The position numbers and the translations under genes are program-made. DNA of 64,000 nucleotides from Bog-473 sp963755375 (GTDB taxonomy: Bacteria > Actinomycetota > Acidimicrobiia > Acidimicrobiales > RAAP-2), in NCBI GenBank assembly GCA_963755375.1, contig CAVWKG010000016.1, positions 1,984,001 through 2,048,000 of the forward strand, in the 5' to 3' direction. Under the pieces are notes generated by a model. It made no database searches, was not told the origin of the DNA, and saw only the letters and a list, made by a program, of their open reading frames with translations. Below, in pieces: positions 31,688-38,869 of the stretch (position 1 is its first letter; every line of letters begins with the position of its first letter).

Positions 31688-33385
31688 CTATGCCGCGGTC
31701 GAGCTGGCGCCGGCAGCGGCGCAGCGGCCCGGAGTGATCTCCACGGTGACACGGTGGCCGGTCGACGCGTTCTGGACCTCGAGGAGGTCGCTCCCCCGCT
31801 TCGACGTCACGCGGGCACCGGTGGTGCGGGCGCAATAGCCGTGGCGGTAGTGCAGGTCCGTCGGCACGAAGACGACGGTCGGCGCGTGCACGTAGTGGTT
31901 GGGCACGTAGACCAGGTCGAACACGTCGGTCGTCGTCGAGAAGGAGAACCGCAGTGGCGTTCCGGCCACGGCCTGTGGATAGGCGCGGCTGAGCACGCGG
32001 GCGGTCGAGCGCAAGCGCCCGTCCGCCATGACCAGCGACTCGGCTGCGCTCCCCGTGGGATCCCCGTAGTACTTCCAGGCCCAGTAGCTCCACCCGACTT
32101 GCCTCGCGTCCATAGCGGCGGCGATGGACGCGAGGAGCTGCGGGTCGCTGCTCGCACCGAACTCGGAGACGAACCAGGCCGGTCCGGCCCGTTGGGCGGC
32201 CGAGGCCATCTCGGGGCGGTCGGATGCCCGCACCCCCAGCGAGTGCGCGTCCTGGGCAGCACACGCCGCCACGTCAGTGGGGTTCCCGGTCACCGGGCTG
32301 CGCGCACCGCAGTAGATGTGGACGTTGTAGACGAGGTTGGGCAGGTCCATCGGGCCGATGTACGTGGGCAGACCTCGGCTGGCGTAGTTGTCGGGCTCGT
32401 CGAATATGAGGTGGCCAGAGTCGTTGGCGAGGATGGTGGGCACGACACCGCTGGCGGGGTCGTGCCCAGGGCACCGCAGCGGGGGCGCACCGTGCGACGG
32501 GGTGCCGATACGGGCCGTGCCGGTGTAGAAGCACTCGAGCTCGGAGTCGAAATGCTCGTCGCCGAAACGGATCAGCGAGGTGGAGAAGGGCTCGTTGAAG
32601 GGGTCGTAGCCGAGGACCCAGCGGTTGCCCTTGAACGCGTGCGCCACGTCGGCCCACACCTCGTCGTACTGGCCCTGAAGGTCGCCCCGGACGTTGTTCC
32701 GCCAGAAGTGGCTGAAGGCGATCCCGGCGGCCTTGGTCGCGTATTCGAGGGACCAGCGGCCCGGCGGGTCGGTGCTCGGGACATTGTTGGTACACACGGC
32801 CCACCTCGGAGCGCCCTCGCCGTCGAACATCTGGTTGTACACATCCTGATGCATGTCCAGGATCGTGTAGATGTGGAACCGCCCGAGCAGATCGACGGTC
32901 TTGGTGAGGTGCGCCACGTAGCGGTCGAACACAGCCTGGTTGAACTGGTGCGGGTTCGTCGGGGACCCCGGTGCGCAGATAGCCGGGTCGTTGGCCGGGG
33001 CCCTGCCCGGCTCCAACCCGCTCCATGTCATGCCGAGGCGGACCACGTTGAAGCCGAGCCGGGCCATGAGGGAGGCGTCCGCGGTGGAGAAGTTCCACGG
33101 CTTGTGGGGGTCGGGGTAGAGCTCGTACGGCGGGAACTTGTAGACGGCGTCGACGCCGTGGAAGAAGACGACCCGGCCCTCGCTGTCGTGAAGGTAGGGC
33201 CCACCCGGCGCCGAGATCCGGCCCGGGACCGAGGGGTTCCCGCTGTCGCTCGCGGCGTTGAACGTCGGAGAGGACAGCGTCGGCAACGCGGAGATCGGCG
33301 CGGCCGAGCCCGGGCCCGGCCCCACCAGCGTGGCGCCCGCCAGCGCGACCAGCAGGACGGCAAGGGCCAACGACCGATGTCGCAC
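31688..33385 (-). CDS. Secreted GH5 glycoside hydrolase, endoglycoceramidase-like
   Basis: About 565 residues from GTG 33385. VRHRSLALAVLLVALAGATL is a signal-peptide core, with likely cleavage after GPGSAA. The GH5 barrel shows FHGVDAVYKFPPYELYPDPH, LGFNVVRLGMTWSGLEPG, TILDMHQDVYNQMFDGEGAP, the acid/base glutamate in LGYDPFNEPF and the nucleophile glutamate in AWFVSEFGASSDP. The VYKxPPY and HQD-x-YN-x-x-F-x-GEGAP features are those of endoglycoceramidases (GH5_12-like), which release the glycan from glycosphingolipids. A C-terminal beta-sandwich follows. A TTG at 33460 could extend it but hides the signal peptide. The gene lies 9 bases upstream of the DUF2277 start. Confidence 0.85.
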   Translation of the reverse strand: MRHRSLALAVLLVALAGATLVGPGPGSAAPISALPTLSSPTFNAASDSGNPSVPGRISAPGGPYLHDSEGRVVFFHGVDAVYKFPPYELYPDPHKPWNFSTADASLMARLGFNVVRLGMTWSGLEPGRAPANDPAICAPGSPTNPHQFNQAVFDRYVAHLTKTVDLLGRFHIYTILDMHQDVYNQMFDGEGAPRWAVCTNNVPSTDPPGRWSLEYATKAAGIAFSHFWRNNVRGDLQGQYDEVWADVAHAFKGNRWVLGYDPFNEPFSTSLIRFGDEHFDSELECFYTGTARIGTPSHGAPPLRCPGHDPASGVVPTILANDSGHLIFDEPDNYASRGLPTYIGPMDLPNLVYNVHIYCGARSPVTGNPTDVAACAAQDAHSLGVRASDRPEMASAAQRAGPAWFVSEFGASSDPQLLASIAAAMDARQVGWSYWAWKYYGDPTGSAAESLVMADGRLRSTARVLSRAYPQAVAGTPLRFSFSTTTDVFDLVYVPNHYVHAPTVVFVPTDLHYRHGYCARTTGARVTSKRGSDLLEVQNASTGHRVTVEITPGRCAAAGASSTAA

Positions 33386-33542
33386 GGCGGACAGTCTGAC
33401 CGCCTCCCCCGGCCAGTTGGCCGCGCCCCCCGACCCGGGACGGGCCACGGCGTGCGCCAATCGGCATCATGCGACGCGGGCACGGTGGACAGCACTCACG
33501 ACGGGGGCGATGATCGCTTCCTCCCCACGGAAGGAACACGGC

Positions 33543-33869
33543 ATGCCTCAGTACGTCATCCTCGCCGACCATTCGCCCGACATCTGCCCCTCCTCGAATG
33601 CCCGCAGCCGGGCCCGCGCCATTCAGGGACTGAGCCAGGCGCTGCCCACGCTCGCGGCCGAGGCGGGCATCACGTTCCTGACCGGCCCGCTCCACCTCGA
33701 TCCCGGCCATCGCACCGTTTCCGTGGTCGATGCGCCGAATATCGAGGCGGTGACCCAGCTCGTCTATGCCACCGGCCTGTCGCAGTGGAACAACGTCGAG
33801 GTCTGCCCGAGCACCCCCGTCGCCGAGATGATGGACAGCCTCGAGGAGTTCCCGATCGTCTTCGAGTAG
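33543..33869 (+). CDS. Conserved small protein, muconolactone isomerase-like fold
   Basis: A 108-residue protein, ATG 33543 after GGAAGGAA. MPQYVILADHSPDICPSSNA starts it and LSQWNNVEVCPSTPVAEMMD is near the end. The pattern strand, helix (ARAIQGLSQALPTLAAEAG), strand (ITFLTGPLHLDPGHRTVSVV), helix (NIEAVTQLVYATG), strand suggests a dimeric alpha/beta-barrel (ferredoxin-like) protein. No function is known. The TAG at 33867-33869 abuts the DUF4097 stop at 33870 with no gap. Confidence 0.75.
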   Translation: MPQYVILADHSPDICPSSNARSRARAIQGLSQALPTLAAEAGITFLTGPLHLDPGHRTVSVVDAPNIEAVTQLVYATGLSQWNNVEVCPSTPVAEMMDSLEEFPIVFE

Positions 33870-34745
33870 TCAGGCGACGTGCTCGAGCGCCCGCCCGATC
33901 TCGACGTTGCCCGAGACGCTGCGGACGCTGAGGTCCACCCGGGTCTCGGGACGGCCGCCCCGGGCCGGGGCGTTCTCGAGCGGGATGTCCGAGTGCACCG
34001 TTCCTGACAAGCTCTCCACGTCGACGTGGAGGTCCACCCCCTTGACCACGCCCACCACGACGTCACCGGAGACGGAGCGGACGTGCAGCGTGCCCTCGCC
34101 CAGGGCGAGGACACGCACGTTCCCGGACACGTTCACCACCCGGGCCCCGCGTGCGAGGTCGCCCAGCCGGACGTTGCCCGAGGTCGCCTTGACCTCCACC
34201 CGGCTGCCGGCGGCACCGACCTCGAGGTCACCCGACGCGGTGGAGAACACGGCGGAGCCGACCACGCTCGAGCAGCGAAGGTCGCCCGAGGCTGAGTGGG
34301 CTCGGATGTCACCGCCCACCCTGCCCACGGTGGTGTCACCGCTCGCCGTCTTGACGGTCATGTCGGCGGCCACGTCGTCGGTCGAGATGTCGCCGCTCCC
34401 CGTCGTGACGTCCGCCTCGCCGACGGACCCGTTGATCTCGATGTTGGCCGATGCGGTGACCACGGTGACCTGGCTGCCCTCGGGCACCTCGACCCGCACC
34501 GTCACCTCGTTGCGGTGCAGCAAGCGCCGTCCATGCCCGTGGGGGATCTTCACCGCCACCACGTGGCCCGGACCCGCCGGCCGGCATTCGACGGTGGCCC
34601 GCTCGACGAGGTCCTCCGCGCCCGGCGTGTCCGCCTCGAGCGACACGACGGTGCTCCGGGTGTCCAGGGCGGCAATCGTCACCCGTCCCACCTGATTCTC
34701 CACGTAGAGGCGCACGCCTCCCGGTGTTTCGAATGTCTTCTCCAT
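33870..34745 (-). CDS. DUF4097 family beta-strand repeat protein
   Basis: A 291-residue protein made of short repeats of the type S-G-D-x-x-V and S-G-N-V-x-x: VTTGSGDISTDDVAADMTVK, TASGDTTVGRVGGDIRAHSA, SGDLRCSSVVGSAVFSTASG and so on to SVSGNVEIGRAL. These build a right-handed beta-helix-like stack (DUF4097, a putative adhesin fold). There is no signal peptide, so it is cytoplasmic unless exported otherwise. It starts 14 bases after the HicB-like gene, and this pairing recurs in Actinobacteria; its role is unknown. Confidence 0.9.
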   Translation of the reverse strand: MEKTFETPGGVRLYVENQVGRVTIAALDTRSTVVSLEADTPGAEDLVERATVECRPAGPGHVVAVKIPHGHGRRLLHRNEVTVRVEVPEGSQVTVVTASANIEINGSVGEADVTTGSGDISTDDVAADMTVKTASGDTTVGRVGGDIRAHSASGDLRCSSVVGSAVFSTASGDLEVGAAGSRVEVKATSGNVRLGDLARGARVVNVSGNVRVLALGEGTLHVRSVSGDVVVGVVKGVDLHVDVESLSGTVHSDIPLENAPARGGRPETRVDLSVRSVSGNVEIGRALEHVA

Positions 34746-34759
34746 GTCCGGTGCTCCCT

Positions 34760-35221
34760 TCAGGTCGTGCCGTAGCCGCGCAGGCGGTTTCCCGCGCGAC
34801 CGCTCCGGCTCCGGTTGCTCGACGTGCCGCGCTCGAGCGTGCGCAGGATGAAGGTGTTCACCGAGACCCCGTCAGCCGCCGCGCCCTGCTCGACGCGGGA
34901 CTTGAGTCCCTCGCTCACCCGCAGCGTGATGCGCGCCGACAGGTCGTCCCCGTCGCCGGCCGACGACATCGGCCCGGGATCGTCCTCGACGTAGGTCATA
35001 TCGACGTCGTCGCCGGCCACCCGGATGTCGATGCGCCCGTCCGGGAGCGAGGCGGTCAGCTCGGCGGCGGCGTCGGACAGCAGGTCCAGGATGCGCCCCG
35101 GCACGGACCGGCCGAGCACGTCGGCGATCCGCTCGGCCACCTCGGCCACCGTGTCGTCGCCGAGCTCCCCGACGGCGACCACGTCCGAACGCAGCCCGTC
35201 GACCACCAGTGACATCTTCAT
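34760..35221 (-). CDS. HicB-like ribbon-helix-helix protein
   Basis: A 153-residue protein. The C-terminal part, residues 96-132 (ARITLRVSEGLKSRVEQGAA, then ADGVSVNTFILRTLERG), is a ribbon-helix-helix DNA-binding module of the HicB/Arc type. The N-terminal 80 residues (DTVAEVAERIADVLGR, GRIDIRVAGDDVDMTYVED) form a separate alpha/beta domain that may bind the DUF4097 partner. No HicA-like toxin is adjacent, so a classical toxin-antitoxin role is not supported. TGACATCA repeats overlap its start, which fits autorepression. ATG at 35221 or 35215. Confidence 0.8.
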   Translation of the reverse strand: MKMSLVVDGLRSDVVAVGELGDDTVAEVAERIADVLGRSVPGRILDLLSDAAAELTASLPDGRIDIRVAGDDVDMTYVEDDPGPMSSAGDGDDLSARITLRVSEGLKSRVEQGAAADGVSVNTFILRTLERGTSSNRSRSGRAGNRLRGYGTT

Positions 35222-35251
35222 GACATCATGATGACATCACTTTGATGTCAT
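35220..35251. promoter_or_regulatory. RHH operator, ATGACATCA-CTT-TGATGTCAT
   Basis: ATGACATCA (35231-35239) and TGATGTCAT (35243-35251) form a perfect palindrome with a 3-base spacer; an extra copy, ATGACATCAT, lies at 35220-35229. Three half sites in tandem next to the HicB-like start is the usual pattern for cooperative ribbon-helix-helix repressors. It also lies 16 bases beyond the ilvC stop. Confidence 0.75.
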
Positions 35252-35266
35252 GTCAAGATGGGCTGG

Positions 35267-36292
35267 TCAGCCCCCAGAGGCGTCCTGCACCTTGGTCTTG
35301 CCGGCCGAGATGAACGGCATCATCGCCCGCAGCTCCTGCCCCACCGTCTCGATCTGGTGGGCCTGGCCCTCCTTGCGCAGGGCCTCGAAGCGGGGGCGCC
35401 CGGCGCGGTTCTCGGCGATCCACTCCTCGGCGAAGGAGCCGTCGCGGATCTCCCCGAGGATCTTCTGCATCTCGGCCCGGACGGCGTCGTTGATCACCCG
35501 AGGCCCCCGGGTGAGGTCGCCGTACTCGGCCGTGTCGGAGATCGAGTAGCGCATGCCGGCGATCCCCTGCTCGTACATCAGGTCCACGATGAGCTTCAGC
35601 TCGTGCAGGCACTCGAAGTAGGCCGACTCGGGCTGGTAGCCCGCGCCCACGAGCGTCTCGAACCCGGCGGTCACCAGCGCGGTCAACCCGCCGCACAGCA
35701 CTACCTGCTCGCCGAAGAGATCGGTCTCCGTCTCCTCGTCGAACGTCGTGTCCAGGACGCCGGCCCGCGTGGCGCCGATGGCATGGGCGTAGGACAACGC
35801 GAGCTCCCGCGCCTTGCCGGTGGCGTCCTGGTGGACGGCGATCAGCGTCGGGACCCCTCCGCCCTCGGTGTAGGTGCGGCGGACGAGGTGGCCCGGCCCC
35901 TTGGGCGCCACCATGGTGACGTCGACACCCGGCGGCGGCACGATCTGCCCGAAGCGGATGTTGAAGCCGTGGGCGAACATCAGGCAGTCGCCGTCCTCGA
36001 GATGCGGGGCCACGAACTCGTCGTAGGCCGCCTTCTGCTCGGTGTCGGGCAGCAGGATCATGATCACGTCGGCCTCGGCGGCGGCCTCGGCCAGTGTCGT
36101 CACGCGCAGCCCGGCCTCCTCGGCCTTGCGCCTGCTCGAGCTGCCCTCCCGCAACGCCACCCGCACGTCCACCCCGGACTCCCGCAGGTTCTGCGCGTGC
36201 GCGTGGCCCTGCGAACCGTAGCCCAGGATCGCCACCTTGCGGCCGGCGATCAGCGTGGGGTCGGCATCGGATTCGTAGTACATCGTGGCCAT
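35267..36292 (-). CDS. ilvC: Ketol-acid reductoisomerase
   Basis: A 341-residue class I enzyme of normal length. AILGYGSQGHAHAQNLRESG is the NADPH-binding Rossmann motif; MVAPKGPGHLVRRTYTEGGG and TTFDEETETDLFGEQVVLCG carry the metal and acid residues; YFECLHELKLIVDLMYEQGI and RYSISDTAEYGDL complete the knotted C-terminal domain. It isomerises and reduces acetolactate or acetohydroxybutyrate in valine, leucine and isoleucine synthesis. It is the last gene of ilvB-ilvN-ilvC, 18 bases after ilvN. Confidence 0.97.
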   Translation of the reverse strand: MATMYYESDADPTLIAGRKVAILGYGSQGHAHAQNLRESGVDVRVALREGSSSRRKAEEAGLRVTTLAEAAAEADVIMILLPDTEQKAAYDEFVAPHLEDGDCLMFAHGFNIRFGQIVPPPGVDVTMVAPKGPGHLVRRTYTEGGGVPTLIAVHQDATGKARELALSYAHAIGATRAGVLDTTFDEETETDLFGEQVVLCGGLTALVTAGFETLVGAGYQPESAYFECLHELKLIVDLMYEQGIAGMRYSISDTAEYGDLTRGPRVINDAVRAEMQKILGEIRDGSFAEEWIAENRAGRPRFEALRKEGQAHQIETVGQELRAMMPFISAGKTKVQDASGG

Positions 36293-36310
36293 GGCGTCAG
36301 CTCTTTCTCT

Positions 36311-36868
36311 CTAGCGGCGATCCAGCTTAGGCAGGGCGACGCGCCCCGTCCGTTGGAGCTCCTCGACGGTGTAGTGCTCGAGCAGTCCCTCGAAGTCGTC
36401 GATCTTCTCGGGCCGTCCGGCCAGCATGACGGTGATGCGGTCGGCGCCCACGCTGACCACCTCGCCGCCGAAGACCCCCACCAGCTGGATCACCTGGGAG
36501 CGCTCGGTCGGCCCCACTGCCACCGTGACCAGGACGAGCTCCCGCTCCACCGCCTCGGCCGGCGACAGCTCGTCGATGGAGACGACGTTGATCAACTTGT
36601 CGAGTTGCATGACGACTTGTTCCAGGGGCGCGGACTCCACGTCGACCACGATCGTGATGCGGCTGAAGTGCTCGTCCTCGTCGGTCGGGGCGACGGCCAG
36701 CGAGAAGATATTGAAGCCGCGGCGGCTGAACAGACCGGCCACCCGGGCCAGGACGCCGGCTTTGTTCTCGACGAGCACGGACAGGATGTGGTGCCGGGGT
36801 GCCGGGGCCGGGGCCCCGGCCCGTCCGCCGGGCCCGTCGGAGAGTGCGTGCAGCGGGGCCGGCGTCAC
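36311..36868 (-). CDS. ilvN: Acetolactate synthase small (regulatory) subunit
   Basis: A 185-residue protein from GTG 36868, which overlaps the ilvB stop (GTGA). The first 25 residues are Pro/Ala-rich. Then an ACT domain, HHILSVLVENKAGVLARVAG and LFSRRGFNIFSLAVAPTDED, is followed by the second conserved domain (ERELVLVTVAVGPTERSQVI; TVMLAGRPEKIDDFEGLLEH). It binds valine and regulates IlvB. The N-terminal tail is slightly longer than usual. Middle gene of the attenuated ilvBNC operon. Confidence 0.95.
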   Translation of the reverse strand: MTPAPLHALSDGPGGRAGAPAPAPRHHILSVLVENKAGVLARVAGLFSRRGFNIFSLAVAPTDEDEHFSRITIVVDVESAPLEQVVMQLDKLINVVSIDELSPAEAVERELVLVTVAVGPTERSQVIQLVGVFGGEVVSVGADRITVMLAGRPEKIDDFEGLLEHYTVEELQRTGRVALPKLDRR

Positions 36869-38592
36869 CGCGCGGCCAGCTGGTCGGGGTGGACGACGAT
36901 GTCGTCGTTGGAGGAGCCGGCGGCCACCATCGGGTACACCTTCTCGAAGGCGTCGGTGCGGAAGTCGACCACGACGGGCCGGTCGTCGATGGAGTTGGCC
37001 TTCTCGATGGCCGGCCCCACGTCCTCGGGCGTCTCGGCCCGGATGCCCACGCACCCCATGGCCTCGGCCCACTTGACGTAGTCGGGCAGGTCGGGCGAGA
37101 GGTAGACCTCCGAGTAGCGCTCCCCGTAGAACATCTCCTGCCACTGGCGGACCATGCCGAGATACGCGTTGTTCAAGATGGCGATCTTCACCGGGATCTG
37201 CTCGGAACTGGCGGTGACGAGCTCCTGCGCCGTCATCTGGAAGCAGCCGTCACCGTCGATGGCCCACACGGTGCGGTCCGGCCGGCCGACCTTGGCCCCG
37301 ATGGCGGCGGGCACGGCGAAGCCCATGGTGCCGGCGCCGCCCGAGTTCACCCAGGTGTAGGGGTGCTCGAACTGCCAATACTGCGAGGCCCACATCTGGT
37401 GCTGGCCCACGCCGGCGACGACGACGGTGTCGACCGGCGCCGCGTCACGCAGCTGCTCGACGACGTTCTGCGGCTTGATGGCGCCGCCCTCGACGTCCTC
37501 GTAATAGAGGGGGAAGCGCGCTCGCCACTCGTTGATCTGCTTCCACCACGGCGCCAGGTCCTGGACGGGCGGCAGGTCGCCCCGCGCGTCCATGGCCAGC
37601 AGCATCTCTTCTATGACCTGGCGGCAGTCGCCGGCGATCCCCACGTCCGGCACGCGCACCTTGCCCAGCTCGGCGGGATCGATGTCGACGTGGATGACCT
37701 TGGCGTCGGGCGCGAAGGCGCTGATCTTGCCGGTGACGCGATCGTCGAATCGTGCGCCGAGGCTGACCAGGAGGTCGCTCCGCTGCATGGCGGTGACCGC
37801 GGTGTAGTGCCCGTGCATGCCGGGCATGCCGAGCGCCTGGGGGTGCGAGTCGGGGAAGGCGCCCCGGGCCATCAACGTCGTGACCACCGGGATCCCGGTG
37901 CGCTCGGCCAGTGCCCGCAACGCCTCGGCGCCCCGGGCCTTGAGCACGCCCCCACCCACGTAGAGCACGGGACGGTGCGACTGGGCGATCAACTCGGTCG
38001 CCTGGCCGATGAGCACGGGATCGCCGAACGTCACCGGGTGGTAGCCCGGCAGGTCGAGCTCGTCGACGGACGACGGCCAGTACCACTCCATGGGGGCGTT
38101 CGAGATGTCCTTGGGCAGGTCGATCAGAACCGGTCCCGGCCGCCCGGTGGTGGCGACGTGGAAGGCGGCGGCGACCACCCTCGGGATGTCGTCGACGTCC
38201 TTGATGAGCCAGTTGTGCTTGGTGATCCCCATGGTGACGCCGGTGATGTCGCACTCCTGGAAGGCGTCGGTGCCGATGGAGCCCGTGGCCACCTGACCGG
38301 ACACGACGATCAGCGGAGTCGAGTCCATGTAGGCATTCGCGAGCGGCGTCACGATGTTCGTGGCGCCCGGCCCGCTGGTCACCATGGCCACGCCGGGCCG
38401 CCCCGTGGCCAGGGCGTAGCCCTCGGCCATGTGGCCGGCGCCCTGCTCGTGGCGCACAAGGATGTGGCGGATGGAGGAGTCGATGATCGGGTCGTAGACG
38501 GGCAGGATGGCGCCGCCGGGCAGGCCGAACATGACGTCGACCCCCTGCATCTCGAGGCTCTTGATGAGGGCCTGGGCCCCTGTCATCTTCAT
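36865..38592 (-). CDS. ilvB: Acetolactate synthase large (catalytic) subunit
   Basis: A 575-residue thiamine-diphosphate enzyme. MFGLPGGAILPVYDPIIDSS and the catalytic glutamate region ILVRHEQGAGHMAEGYALAT open it; VIHVDIDPAELGKV binds FAD; AIDGDGCFQMTAQELVTASS with ILNNAYLGMVRQWQEMFYGE is the ThDP-Mg motif (GDG...NN). It condenses pyruvate with pyruvate or 2-ketobutyrate. It is the first structural gene behind the Ile-Leu-Val leader and terminator. ATG at 38592 or 38586; RBS AGGGGA lies just upstream. Confidence 0.97.
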   Translation of the reverse strand: MKMTGAQALIKSLEMQGVDVMFGLPGGAILPVYDPIIDSSIRHILVRHEQGAGHMAEGYALATGRPGVAMVTSGPGATNIVTPLANAYMDSTPLIVVSGQVATGSIGTDAFQECDITGVTMGITKHNWLIKDVDDIPRVVAAAFHVATTGRPGPVLIDLPKDISNAPMEWYWPSSVDELDLPGYHPVTFGDPVLIGQATELIAQSHRPVLYVGGGVLKARGAEALRALAERTGIPVVTTLMARGAFPDSHPQALGMPGMHGHYTAVTAMQRSDLLVSLGARFDDRVTGKISAFAPDAKVIHVDIDPAELGKVRVPDVGIAGDCRQVIEEMLLAMDARGDLPPVQDLAPWWKQINEWRARFPLYYEDVEGGAIKPQNVVEQLRDAAPVDTVVVAGVGQHQMWASQYWQFEHPYTWVNSGGAGTMGFAVPAAIGAKVGRPDRTVWAIDGDGCFQMTAQELVTASSEQIPVKIAILNNAYLGMVRQWQEMFYGERYSEVYLSPDLPDYVKWAEAMGCVGIRAETPEDVGPAIEKANSIDDRPVVVDFRTDAFEKVYPMVAAGSSNDDIVVHPDQLAAR

Positions 38593-38632
38593 GTGGTTCC
38601 CCTATCTGTGCTGCGATCCGGTCCGGAAATTG

Positions 38633-38657
38633 AAAAGACCCCCCATGTTGGGAGGTC
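38633..38657 (-). terminator. Attenuator terminator before ilvB-ilvN-ilvC
   Basis: Minus strand GACCTCCC (38657-38650), loop AACAT, GGGGGGTC (38644-38637): 8 bp with one T-G wobble, then TTTT (38636-38633). It lies 40 bases before the ilvB start and 30 bases after the leader stop codon. Confidence 0.85.
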
Positions 38658-38660
38658 GTA

Positions 38661-38688
38661 AGGCGCGTTCCGATGTGGGCGCGCGCCT
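38661..38688 (-). promoter_or_regulatory. Leader hairpin at the stop codon of the ilvB leader peptide
   Basis: AGGCGCG (38688-38682) pairs with CGCGCCT (38667-38661). The 5' arm includes the last two bases of the TAG stop. With one bulge the pairing can extend (CGT with ACG) up to base 38657, the first base of the terminator stem, so competition with the terminator is possible. The stop/hairpin sequence TAGGCGCGC is identical in the leuB leader. Confidence 0.65.
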
Positions 38689-38734
38689 ACGTGACGAGTA
38701 CCAGAATCTCGGGCCGGTTGCTGCGTGCCTGCAT
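38687..38734 (-). CDS. Leader peptide MQARSNRPEILVLVT controlling ilvB-ilvN-ilvC
   Basis: A 15-codon frame, ATG 38734 to TAG 38687. Five consecutive codons are Ile-Leu-Val-Leu-Val (ATT CTG GTA CTC GTC), immediately before Thr and the stop. Hairpin and terminator follow, then ilvB. This reads all three end products of the operon, so shortage of any charged BCAA tRNA should relieve termination. Leaders of this kind precede ilvBNC in corynebacteria and relatives. The ATG lies 9 bases after a candidate -10 box and lacks a Shine-Dalgarno sequence. Confidence 0.88.
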   Translation of the reverse strand: MQARSNRPEILVLVT

Positions 38735-38743
38735 GAGGCGCCC

Positions 38744-38772
38744 ATTGTGGCATGGCTGCCGCCCGGAGACAA
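38744..38772 (-). promoter_or_regulatory. Putative promoter of the ilvBNC leader
   Basis: Minus strand TTGTCT (38772-38767), 17-base spacer, CACAAT (38749-38744), with the leader ATG 9 bases on. The rest of the gap up to the cyclase stop (38773-38869) shows nothing I can assign. Confidence 0.5.
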
Positions 38773-38869
38773 CCCCTGGACATTCCGGCGGGCCCCTCTC
38801 CTACCGCCGGACTTCAATCGACGATCGGAATCCGAGCCCACCGGAACGGGTACGAACCAGGATCGTCCG

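Noticed and set aside
34760..35221. HicB-like gene as the antitoxin of a toxin-antitoxin pair
   Set aside because: No HicA-like or other small toxin gene is adjacent; the partner is a 291-residue DUF4097 protein.
35258..38661. Long plus-strand open frames opposite ilvC, ilvN and ilvB
   Set aside because: They are low-complexity Arg/Gly/His/Leu translations antisense to well-recognised genes, as expected from high GC at third codon positions.
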